The position numbers were made by a program, and so were the translations under genes. This document shows positions 24,954 to 32,442 of a stretch of 48,520 bases of DNA, one piece after another. The stretch is from NCBI GenBank assembly GCA_903863375.1, contig CAIPBT010000020.1:1-48520 (forward strand), read 5' to 3'. How positions within the stretch are numbered: the first letter of the stretch is position 1; the number at the start of each line of letters is the position of its first letter. This DNA is from an uncultured Ferrovum sp. (GTDB taxonomy: Bacteria > Pseudomonadota > Gammaproteobacteria > Burkholderiales > Ferrovaceae). Below the pieces are notes generated by a model. That model had not been told where the DNA came from. It saw only the letters and a list, made by a program, of their open reading frames with translations, and made no database searches.

Positions 24954-27218
24954 TCAGATGGGCGTCGACTGCAGCGGCAGGCGCCGCAGCGGCTCGCCTG
25001 CGCGCAGCCCATGCACTGCCGCCGCCAGCGCCGGCGCGACGGCGGGGACGCCAACTTCTCCGATGCCGCCCGGTGCCATCTCGGGCGTCTCAACCAGACG
25101 CACCGTCACCGGCGGGGTCTCGTCCATGCGCAGGCACGGATAATCATCAAAGTTGTGCAGCCGTACCTGCCCATCAGTGACCGAAACTTCCCCGCGCAAG
25201 GCCGCGCCAAGGCCGAACAGCAGGCCGCCCTCGATCTGGGCACGCACATTGTCGGGATGCAGGGCCTGGCCACAGTCGACGGCAGCCGTGATGCGCGTGA
25301 CCCGGAATCCTGCCGGCACCTGGGCGACGTCCACCACCACGGCAATCACCGAACCAAAACAGGCATGCACTGCCAGCCCACGGCCGGCACCGGCTGGCAG
25401 CGGACGGTCCCAGCCCGCCTCCGACGCCGCGAGGCGCAATACGGCAAGATGCCGCGGCTGCGCCGCCAGCAGGCGCAGCCGATAGGCCAGCGGATCCTGA
25501 CCGGCCTTGCTGGCCAGCTCGTTCACCATCGACTCGACGGCAAAGGCATTGATGCTGTGACCGACGCTGCGCCAGAACCCGACCGGCAGCCCGGCGGGCG
25601 CCAGCACATGTTCCACCCGCAACGCCGGAACGGCATAGGGCAGTTCGGCAGCGCCGTCTACCGCCGTCTTGTCGGGACTGAGATCGGAAGCCACCACCGG
25701 CAGCAGCCGTTGCAGCACCGACTGCACGATGGACGGCGTGACCACCCGGATGTGCCAGGCCAGCGGCAAGCCTTGCGCATCCAGCGCCACGCGCTGGCGC
25801 ACCAGGGCCATCGGCCGGTAGACATCGCTGCACAGGTCGGTGGTGCGGGTCCAGACCAACTTGACCGCCTTGCCGGGCAGGCGCGCCGCCACGGTGACGG
25901 CCTGCACCACCATATCGAGTTCGAGCCGGCGGCCGAAGCTGCCGCCGAGGGGCGCGGCATGGAAGGTGACCTGATCGGCGGAAATGCCGGCAGCCTTTGC
26001 TGCCACCCAGCGCAGCACGGTCGGCATCTGATGCCCGGCCCAGACCTCGCACTGGCCATCGGCCAGGCGGGCGGTGCAATTGACGGGCTCAAGGGCGGCA
26101 TGGGCGAGGAAGGGCAGCTCGACATCGCTTTCCACCACCTGATGGCCGGCCGCCGTGCGGGCCTCGGCCTGGTCGCCGACCTTGCGGTGGACATGCGCGG
26201 TAGCCCCGGCATCTGCAGCCAACGCACGATACCGTGCCCGCAGCGCGGCGCTGTCGGCACGCTGTGCCGGCACCGTGAAGCTCACATCCAGCCCGCCAAG
26301 CGCCTGCTGGGCGCGCCACCACTGGTCGGCCACCACGGCAATGCCACCCGGCACAGTGACCACGGCCAGAATGCCGGGCAGGCCCAGGGTATGGTCTGGG
26401 TTGACACGCTGTACTTCCCCGCCGGCATGGGGCGCCATGCGCACGGCGGCAAACACGAGGCCGGCCGGCTGGGCATCAAGACCGTAGGCGGCGTGCCCGT
26501 TCACCTTGCCCGGGATATCCAGGCGCGGCAGGTCATGGCCCAGCAGTCGCCAGTCCTTGCGGGTACGCAGCACCGGCTGTGCCGCCAGCGACAGGCGCGC
26601 CGCCGCCGGTGCCACTTCGCCGTAACCCAGGCTGCGCCCGCTGACGGCATGCAACACCCGGCCCTCTTCGGTATGGCAGCTGGCGGGCTCCACCTGCCAG
26701 TGGGCGGCGGCGGCCTGCAACAGGAGTTGACGCGCTGCGGCACCAGCCGATCGCATCGGCAGCCACCCATCGCGGATGCTGGTGCTGCCGCCGGTGGCGA
26801 CCATGCCGGGCAGACGCATGCCGTTGGCGGCCAACTGGCGCACGAAATCTGCCATGCCACCCGACCCAGCCTCCGGCAGCAGGGCCGTGCCATCGACCAG
26901 CATGGTGGTGTTGGCGTACAGCCTGGCCTGCGGCGGCATTTCCACCCGGACATGCCGCCAGTCCAGATCCATTTCCTCTGCCACCAGGGCCGCCAGGGTG
27001 GTGGTGGCACCCTGACCAAGATCGGCACGCGGCACGGCCACCGTCACACTCCCGTCGGCGGCCACCCGCACCCATCCATTCAGGGTGGTCTCGCCAAGGA
27101 TCCGGCCGAAGGCCGCCGGGTCGCCGGTCAGGTCTGGTGGCTGGCCGGCCCAGCCGAGCACCAGGCCACCGCCAACGCCAACACTGGCAAGTCCGAGCAG
27201 GAAGGTGCGGCGCTGCAC
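24954..27218 (-). CDS. Molybdopterin-binding subunit of a xanthine-oxidase-family aldehyde or isoquinoline oxidoreductase
   Basis: A 754-residue molybdenum hydroxylase of the IorB type. The N-terminus VQRRTFLLGLASVGVGGGLVLG is a Tat signal (twin arginine at 3-4), so the folded enzyme should be exported to the periplasm. Cofactor-binding stretches include GQGATTTLAALVAEE near residue 68 and the C-terminal GGIGEVGVP with the predicted catalytic Glu721. Substrates of relatives are aldehydes or N-heterocycles. The GTG start at 27218 lies 2 bp after the tetR stop; a longer frame would run through tetR. The small [2Fe-2S] partner normally encoded next to IorB is absent here, and so is a cytochrome subunit. 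Confidence 0.86.
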   Translation of the reverse strand: MQRRTFLLGLASVGVGGGLVLGWAGQPPDLTGDPAAFGRILGETTLNGWVRVAADGSVTVAVPRADLGQGATTTLAALVAEEMDLDWRHVRVEMPPQARLYANTTMLVDGTALLPEAGSGGMADFVRQLAANGMRLPGMVATGGSTSIRDGWLPMRSAGAAARQLLLQAAAAHWQVEPASCHTEEGRVLHAVSGRSLGYGEVAPAAARLSLAAQPVLRTRKDWRLLGHDLPRLDIPGKVNGHAAYGLDAQPAGLVFAAVRMAPHAGGEVQRVNPDHTLGLPGILAVVTVPGGIAVVADQWWRAQQALGGLDVSFTVPAQRADSAALRARYRALAADAGATAHVHRKVGDQAEARTAAGHQVVESDVELPFLAHAALEPVNCTARLADGQCEVWAGHQMPTVLRWVAAKAAGISADQVTFHAAPLGGSFGRRLELDMVVQAVTVAARLPGKAVKLVWTRTTDLCSDVYRPMALVRQRVALDAQGLPLAWHIRVVTPSIVQSVLQRLLPVVASDLSPDKTAVDGAAELPYAVPALRVEHVLAPAGLPVGFWRSVGHSINAFAVESMVNELASKAGQDPLAYRLRLLAAQPRHLAVLRLAASEAGWDRPLPAGAGRGLAVHACFGSVIAVVVDVAQVPAGFRVTRITAAVDCGQALHPDNVRAQIEGGLLFGLGAALRGEVSVTDGQVRLHNFDDYPCLRMDETPPVTVRLVETPEMAPGGIGEVGVPAVAPALAAAVHGLRAGEPLRRLPLQSTPI

Positions 27219-27220
27219 GC

Positions 27221-27964
27221 TCAGACCGCCGCCATCGATACCCGTCCGCGCCAGAGGGCGCGCAGTGCGGCCTCGGTGTCGCGACGGAATTCGAGCGGAT
27301 AGGGGTTGCTGGTGGCGTCCGGGCTCAACAGTTGCCAAAGTCCCATGATCAGACCGTAACTTGCGAGCAACAGCGAGACGCCACCCCCCGGCTCCAGTCC
27401 CTGGAAGTCGCGCTCCACCAGGGGGCCGACCAGGGCCAGATGACCCGCAATGCGCGACCGGTAGGCCTGGCGGACACTGGGCAGCACCGAGAAGTCGAGT
27501 ACGCCCAGGCACCGGCTGGCGAGTGGCAGGTAGAGTTGCGAGCTGAGCAGGAAACGGTCGATCAGGCCGAACAGGCCATCGAAATCCAGGCGGTGCTGTT
27601 GCGAGGCCTCGGCGAGGGCGGCGAAGAAGGATTCGGTCTGCCGCTCATGCAGGGCAAGGAGCAGCTCCTCCTTACTCGGGAAATACAGATAGACCGTGCC
27701 CTTGGCGAGCCCGGCAGCGGCGGCCACTTCCGCCACCCCGATGTCCCGGTTGGGCGAATTGCCCAGCACTTCGGCGGCCGCATCCAGAATGCGGCTGCGC
27801 CGCTGTTCCTTGGCATCGGCCTGCAAGGCCCGGCGGGTGCCGCGTTGGTCGGTGCCATCCGCCGCAGCCGGCTCGCCTCGCGCAGCCAAGGCACCGGCGG
27901 CCGCCCCTTGGCCACCCGCTGGCAGGGGCACGGGCGGATAAATCAACAACGGGCGATTGGCCAT
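27221..27964 (-). CDS. TetR family transcriptional regulator
   Basis: A 247-residue repressor-type protein. A helix-turn-helix lies at about residues 76-97 (VAEVAAAAGLAKGTVYLYFPS), preceded by RILDAAAEVL. The first 50 residues are Pro/Ala/Gly-rich, longer than usual for TetR proteins, so the true start could be later, but no other ATG fits. The C-terminal ligand domain is unassigned. It is the first gene of the tetR-molybdenum hydroxylase-kinase operon and probably controls it. I see no convincing palindrome in the 101 bp between it and fadE. Confidence 0.88.
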   Translation of the reverse strand: MANRPLLIYPPVPLPAGGQGAAAGALAARGEPAAADGTDQRGTRRALQADAKEQRRSRILDAAAEVLGNSPNRDIGVAEVAAAAGLAKGTVYLYFPSKEELLLALHERQTESFFAALAEASQQHRLDFDGLFGLIDRFLLSSQLYLPLASRCLGVLDFSVLPSVRQAYRSRIAGHLALVGPLVERDFQGLEPGGGVSLLLASYGLIMGLWQLLSPDATSNPYPLEFRRDTEAALRALWRGRVSMAAV

Positions 27965-28065
27965 TCGTGATGCTCGGCTGCACAGCAAGACCTGCAGGCT
28001 ATTGGACGGGTCCAGCAGCGTCAATCTTGCAGTGCGGCACAAGCAGGGCGGTCTGGGCCCGCTAA

Positions 28066-30453
28066 TCAAATGGTTTCCAGGCCCATCGCCGAGGCTTGGC
28101 CCGCTTCGGCAACCGGCACCGATGCCGCCCCGAAGTCGAGCGGAAAATCGTCCACCCGGATCACCGCATCGCGCAAGGCGTTGCGACGTTCGACCACGGC
28201 GTACTCTTCCGCACTGAGAATGCCGTGCCGGTGCGCCAGCCGCGCAATGTCACGCACATTCGCCAGCGGATCGTGACCAAAAGCGCCCTGCCGCTGGGCC
28301 GCGCGCACCTTGGCTTCCAGCGGCTCGGCAGCGATCGCTGCCAGCAGCCCTTGTTCCAGGTCCCGCAGCGGTTCGCCATCGGCCGAGGGGATGAACACCG
28401 AACCGGTCAGCCGTGCCCGAGGTGCACCGGGATCCAGCAACAGGCGCGCCACCCGGGCACCGAGGCGGTCGGAGGGCGGGCGCACAAAACGGCCGAACGG
28501 CAGGATCACCAGCCGGAGCAGCAGGGCCAGGGGGCGGTTCGGGAAATTGGCCAGCATCGCCACCAGGGCTTCCTGGGCTTTGTGCACGGCGTCCTGCACC
28601 GCCCACGCCACCAGGGGCAGGTCTTCCGCCGGATGGCCCTGACTGTCGAAGCGTTTCAGCACGCACGAGGCGATGTAGAGCTGCGCCAATACATCGCCCA
28701 GGCGCGCAGACAGTTTTTCCCGGCGCTTCAGTTCTCCACCCAGGCTGAACATGGCGAGATCGGCGGCAATGGCAAGGTTGGCCGACACCCGCGACAGCTG
28801 GCGGTAGTAGGGCTGCACCGCCCGCGCGGCGGGATCGTCAGAGGCCAGTTCCGGGGCGCCTGCGAAACGCGCCCCGGTCAGGCCGTGCCCGATGCTGCGC
28901 AGCAGGTTGCCGGCCGCGTAGGCGAGGTGCGCCACGATCGCCCGATCAAAGCGCACCAGGCCACGCTGCGCGTCCGGATCCTGCGCAGCCTGCATTTCGG
29001 TCAGCACATAGGGATGACAGCGGATCGCTCCCTGACCAAACAGGATCAGGCTGCGCGTGAGGATGTTGGCGCCCTCCACCGTGATGCCGATCGGCAGCTG
29101 CTGGTAAGCGCGGCCGAGGAAATTGGCCGGACCAAGGCAGATGCCCTTGCCGCCGATGATGTCCATGCCGTCGTTCACCACGCGGCGTGCATTCTCGGTG
29201 CAGTGATATTTGGCGATGGCCGAGACCACCGCTGGCTTTTCACCGAGATCGACGGCACCTGCCGTCATCACCCGCACCGCTTCGCTCTGATAGGTCAGTC
29301 CCCCCATGCGGGCAAGGGCCTCTTCCACCCCTTCAAACTTGCCGATGGCGGTTGCGAACTGGCTGCGGATGCGCGCATAGGCACCCACACTGCGCACGGT
29401 GGCCTGGGCACAGCCGGCGTTGGACGATGGCAGGGAAATGGCACGGCCCGCCGACAGGCATTCCATCAACATGCGCCAGCCCTGCCCGGCCATCGCCGGA
29501 CCGCCGATGATGAAATCCAGTGGCATGAAGACGGCGTCGCCCTGGGTCGGGCCGTTCATGAACATGGCATTGAGCGGGAAGTGGCGGCGGCCAATGCGCA
29601 CGCCGGGATGTTCGCGCGGAATCAGGGCACAGGTGATGCCAACCTCGCCGGCGGGACCCAGCAGCCCTTCTGGATCAAACAGCCGGAACGCAAGCCCCAG
29701 AACGGTGGCAACCGGGGCCAGGGTGATGTAGCGCTTGTCCCAGGTGACGCGCATGCCGAGCACGTCCTGACCTTGCCAGGTGCCGCGACACACCACCCCA
29801 AAATCGGGGATGGCGGCAGCGTCCGATCCCGCCCACGGACTGGTCAGCGCAAAACAGGGAATGTCCTCGCCCCGGGCGAGCCGTGGCAGGTAATGCTGCT
29901 TCTGGGCATGCGTACCGTAATGGACCAGCAGCTCGGCCGGACCAAGGGAGTTGGGCACCATCACCGCCACCGCAGCGCTCGACGCCCGGGTGGACAGCCG
30001 GGCGATCACCTCGGAATGGGCAATCGCCGAGAAGCCTTTGCCGCCGTACGCCGCCGGAATGATCATGCCGAGGAAGCCATGCGACTTGATGAACGCCCAG
30101 ACATGCGCAGGCATGTCGAAGTCGTGCTGGCTGATCTGCCAGTCGTCGATCATCGCGCACAGCGTGTTGGTCTCGTTTTCCAGGAAGGCCTGCTCGGCCG
30201 CGGTCAGCCGCGGAACCGGCAACGCGCGCAGCCGGTTCCAGTCGGGCCTGCCGCGAAACAGCTCGCCTTCGAACCAGACAGTTCCCGCCTCCAGCGCATC
30301 GCGCTCAGTGGCCGACATGACCGGCAGGATGCGCCGGTAGAGACGGAACGCCGGACCGGTCAGCACCAGCCGGCGCACCGGCGGCACCAGCAGGACTGCC
30401 GCCGCCGCCAGGGCCAGCAGGAACAGCGCATTGAGAACCGGAGACAGCAGCAT
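28066..30453 (-). CDS. fadE: Acyl-CoA dehydrogenase, FadE type
   Basis: A 795-residue FAD enzyme that catalyses the first beta-oxidation step, acyl-CoA to trans-2-enoyl-CoA. The length matches E. coli FadE (814) and exceeds the 380 residues of ordinary acyl-CoA dehydrogenases. A hydrophobic N-terminal segment (residues 8-30) suggests membrane association. FALTSPWAGSDAAA and the substrate-binding EGANILTRSLILFGQGA region are FadE features. AAGGA lies 7 nt before ATG 30453. The gap to psrA carries a TTGACA promoter and an 18-bp palindrome, so repression by the PsrA-like protein is very likely. Confidence 0.94.
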   Translation of the reverse strand: MLLSPVLNALFLLALAAAAVLLVPPVRRLVLTGPAFRLYRRILPVMSATERDALEAGTVWFEGELFRGRPDWNRLRALPVPRLTAAEQAFLENETNTLCAMIDDWQISQHDFDMPAHVWAFIKSHGFLGMIIPAAYGGKGFSAIAHSEVIARLSTRASSAAVAVMVPNSLGPAELLVHYGTHAQKQHYLPRLARGEDIPCFALTSPWAGSDAAAIPDFGVVCRGTWQGQDVLGMRVTWDKRYITLAPVATVLGLAFRLFDPEGLLGPAGEVGITCALIPREHPGVRIGRRHFPLNAMFMNGPTQGDAVFMPLDFIIGGPAMAGQGWRMLMECLSAGRAISLPSSNAGCAQATVRSVGAYARIRSQFATAIGKFEGVEEALARMGGLTYQSEAVRVMTAGAVDLGEKPAVVSAIAKYHCTENARRVVNDGMDIIGGKGICLGPANFLGRAYQQLPIGITVEGANILTRSLILFGQGAIRCHPYVLTEMQAAQDPDAQRGLVRFDRAIVAHLAYAAGNLLRSIGHGLTGARFAGAPELASDDPAARAVQPYYRQLSRVSANLAIAADLAMFSLGGELKRREKLSARLGDVLAQLYIASCVLKRFDSQGHPAEDLPLVAWAVQDAVHKAQEALVAMLANFPNRPLALLLRLVILPFGRFVRPPSDRLGARVARLLLDPGAPRARLTGSVFIPSADGEPLRDLEQGLLAAIAAEPLEAKVRAAQRQGAFGHDPLANVRDIARLAHRHGILSAEEYAVVERRNALRDAVIRVDDFPLDFGAASVPVAEAGQASAMGLETI

Positions 30454-30482
30454 GACGAGGTCCTTGCAGGAGATAAAAAACT

Positions 30483-30500
30483 TTCAAACGACCGTTTGAA
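30483..30500. promoter_or_regulatory. PsrA-type operator at fadE
   Basis: TTCAAACGACCGTTTGAA is an 8-bp perfect inverted repeat around a 2-bp centre. It contains CAAAC-N4-GTTTG, the pattern known for the Pseudomonas fatty-acid-sensing repressor PsrA. It lies 29 bp ahead of fadE, just downstream of the predicted -10 element, where binding would block transcription. Confidence 0.82.
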
Positions 30501-30528
30501 GTCTCCGACATGCCCAGCCAGGTGTCAA
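30500..30528 (-). promoter_or_regulatory. fadE promoter
   Basis: A perfect TTGACA (30528-30523) is followed after 17 bp by GAGACT (30505-30500), a weak -10. The -35 element overlaps the psrA stop codon. The operator begins at the -10 and covers the expected start site. Confidence 0.6.
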
Positions 30529-31277
30529 GGCGGAAAGCCCCCCCCGGGTGGGGGGGAATCGTCGTCGGCAGAGGCAGTCGAGGCCAGTGCGAAAGCCTGA
30601 GGTGGCAACAGGTCCTCGTCGGGAATCGGCGCCCGCATGCCTCCGACCAGGAAACTGTACAGACGCGACCACAATCGGCGCGTCTGCTCTTCTGGCAGTT
30701 CATCGCTGTCGAACTGCACCGACACCTGCAGGAAATCACTGCCGGCCAGCGCATAGGCCGTGGCGCCCAACATGAACTGGAAGCGCCAGGCCACCTCCTG
30801 CCGGGGCACGTCTGGCAGGGCATTGATGAAGGCCTGCTTGTAGCGTTCGACCACTTCCCGGTACTCCTCGGCCAGCAGGGCGCGGATGAAGCCGTTGGGC
30901 GAGGTGAAGCTGCGGCCAATCAGTTTCAGAAAGATCTGGCCACCGAGATCCTTGTTGCACCCCATACCGATCAGCGTGCCAAAAAAGGCCTCCACAATCT
31001 TGTGCGGGCGCGGTGGCAACCCGTCGCCCGCCGCCTCGAGCTCGTCGAGCACGCGCATGCGCTGTTCGTTCAGCCAGTCCAGGCGGCGCTTGAGCACGGC
31101 CTCCATCAAGGCCTCTTTGCCGCCGAAGTGATAGTTGACGGCGGCCAGATTGACCTGTGCCTCACCGGTGATCATGCGCAGGCTGGTGCCGTCGTACCCA
31201 TGCTTGACGAACAGACGTTCACCCACATCCAGAATGCGTGTCCGAGTGTTGGCGGGATGGAGCGCGGCAGACGTCAT
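30525..31277 (-). CDS. psrA: TetR-type fatty acid metabolism repressor, PsrA-like
   Basis: A 250-residue TetR protein. The N-terminal domain RTRILDVGERLFVKHGYDGTSLR... with VNLAAVNYHFGGKEALMEAV closely resembles PsrA of Pseudomonas, which represses beta-oxidation genes until long-chain acyl ligands bind. The C-terminal WRFQFMLGATAYALAG also matches the PsrA ligand domain. ATG 31277 is preferred over GTG 31286; neither has a clear ribosome site. Palindromes fitting the PsrA motif occur at its own promoter, at fadE and at fadD. The last dozen residues (DSPPPGGGFPP) come from a C-run and G-run and are unlikely to be functional. Confidence 0.85.
   Translation of the reverse strand: MTSAALHPANTRTRILDVGERLFVKHGYDGTSLRMITGEAQVNLAAVNYHFGGKEALMEAVLKRRLDWLNEQRMRVLDELEAAGDGLPPRPHKIVEAFFGTLIGMGCNKDLGGQIFLKLIGRSFTSPNGFIRALLAEEYREVVERYKQAFINALPDVPRQEVAWRFQFMLGATAYALAGSDFLQVSVQFDSDELPEEQTRRLWSRLYSFLVGGMRAPIPDEDLLPPQAFALASTASADDDSPPPGGGFPP
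30538..30556. repeat. C8/G7 homopolymer hairpin in the psrA 3' end
   Basis: Eight C at 30538-30545, GGGT, then seven G at 30550-30556 form a self-complementary block inside the last codons of psrA. It may also act as a hairpin between psrA and fadE. Confidence 0.6.
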
Positions 31278-31279
31278 GG

Positions 31280-31312
31280 CAAACACGTTTTAAAATGAAC
31301 GTTTGAATCATA
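31280..31312 (-). promoter_or_regulatory. psrA promoter with PsrA-type operator
   Basis: TTAAAATG-AA-CGTTTGAA at 31290-31307 matches the fadE operator at 14 of 16 arm positions. A further CAAAC-AC-GTTTT at 31280-31291 overlaps it and adds a second half-matching site. TATGAT on the minus strand (31312-31307) could be the -10, placing the start site inside the operator, as expected for self-repression. The region also separates psrA from the divergent channel gene. Confidence 0.65.
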
Positions 31313-31334
31313 CACCGGCCCCTCTGGAGCCGCC

Positions 31335-32384
31335 ATGCGCCTGCGGTATGATCCAGGCATGCCCGACCTTGACCTGTTGTTTCCGGTGCCCGTCAGCGAG
31401 CTGACCAGTGCGCTCCTGGTGGGTGGCGTCTGCGCCGCCCTGTTGTTGCGCGCCCGTCGCGGTGAGCAGCATGTGGTGAGGCTGAGCGTGCTGATGGTGG
31501 TGGCGGGCCTGCTGGTGATGATGGGGGGAGCGGTATTGTCCACCCACCTGGCAGCGCCGCTGCTGGGCACCGGCCTGCGCGAGGTCGGTGTGCTGCTGTT
31601 TGGAGTCGGCATCCTGCGGGTGATCGGCCAGACGCTGTTCCAGTTCGTGCTGGTGCCCTTCGGCATGCCGCGCATCGTTGAGGACATCGCCGTGATCGGC
31701 GGCTACCTGGCGTGGAGCCTGGCGCGACTCTATCACGCTGGCATTCCGGTTTCGCAGCTGTTGACCACCTCGGCCGTGGTCACTGCCGTGCTCGCCTTTT
31801 CGCTGCAGGACACCTTGGGCAACCTGCTGGGGGGGCTGGCGCTGGAACTCGACGATGCCTTCAGCCTGGGCGACTGGATCAAGGTGGACGATGTGGCCGG
31901 GCGCATCGTGGAAATCCGCTGGCGCTCCACCTCGGTGGAAACCCGCAACGGCGAAACGGTGGTGATCCCCAACAGCGTGCTGATCCGCAGCCGCATCTTC
32001 GTGGTCGGCAAGCGGACCGACCAGCCACTGCAGTGGCGCCGGTGGATCTGGTTTCATGTCGATTTTGAGCAGGACCCGGCGGTGGTCATCCGGGTGACCG
32101 AGCAAGCCATCCGCAATGCCGGCATCCCGTTTGTCTCGACCGATCCGGCTGCCACCTGCCTGTTCATGGACTTTGACCAGAGCAGCGCCCGCTTTGCCCT
32201 GCGTTACTGGCTGCAGCGCTTTGATCTGGATGACACCACCGATTCCCTGGTGCGCTGCCAGCTGTTCGAGGCACTCCGCGCGGCCGGCATCAGCCCTGCC
32301 GTGCCGCGGCAACGTGTCGCGCTGGAGGGCGAAAGCGGCAGCGGCCGGGCCGGACAGGACCCGGCCGCCGACATCACACCCTAG
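31335..32384 (+). CDS. MscS family mechanosensitive ion channel (small type)
   Basis: A 349-residue membrane protein with about four hydrophobic segments followed by the MscS core: VVTAVLAFSLQDTLGNLLGGLALELDDAF, then DWIKVDDVAGRIVEIRWRSTSVETRNGETVVIPNS split over the beta domain. It should gate ion or solute release under membrane stress. Similar proteins are sometimes fused to a cyclic-nucleotide domain, which is missing here. ATG 31335 has GGAG 5 nt upstream; ATG 31359 is a possible alternative. It is divergent from psrA and convergent with the thiolase. Its TAG stop lies in a CTAG shared with the relic thiolase tail. Confidence 0.88.
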   Translation: MRLRYDPGMPDLDLLFPVPVSELTSALLVGGVCAALLLRARRGEQHVVRLSVLMVVAGLLVMMGGAVLSTHLAAPLLGTGLREVGVLLFGVGILRVIGQTLFQFVLVPFGMPRIVEDIAVIGGYLAWSLARLYHAGIPVSQLLTTSAVVTAVLAFSLQDTLGNLLGGLALELDDAFSLGDWIKVDDVAGRIVEIRWRSTSVETRNGETVVIPNSVLIRSRIFVVGKRTDQPLQWRRWIWFHVDFEQDPAVVIRVTEQAIRNAGIPFVSTDPAATCLFMDFDQSSARFALRYWLQRFDLDDTTDSLVRCQLFEALRAAGISPAVPRQRVALEGESGSGRAGQDPAADITP

Positions 32385-32386
32385 AA

Positions 32387-32442
32387 CTTTTCAAAGGTGC
32401 CTGCGGCACGCCTTTATACCTTTTCAAAGGTGCCTGCGGCAC
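32387..32442. repeat. Duplicated thiolase gene tail
   Basis: The 23-bp sequence starting CTTTTCAAAGGTG and ending GCGGCAC occurs at 32387-32409 and again at 32420-32442, a 33-bp period. The inner copy is the real end of the thiolase gene (GTFEKV, TAA). The outer copy, read on the same strand, would encode AAGTFEKF and TAG, the usual thiolase ending. Each copy can also form a GGTGCC/GGCAC hairpin between the convergent genes. Confidence 0.9.

Noticed and set aside
24954-27302. A 763-codon plus-strand frame (25011-27302) opposite the molybdenum hydroxylase
   Set aside because: The minus-strand protein has a Tat signal and cofactor motifs; the plus frame has none.
28096-30600. An 834-codon plus-strand frame opposite fadE
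   Set aside because: FadE is full length with its motifs on the minus strand; the antisense frame shows only composition-driven openness.
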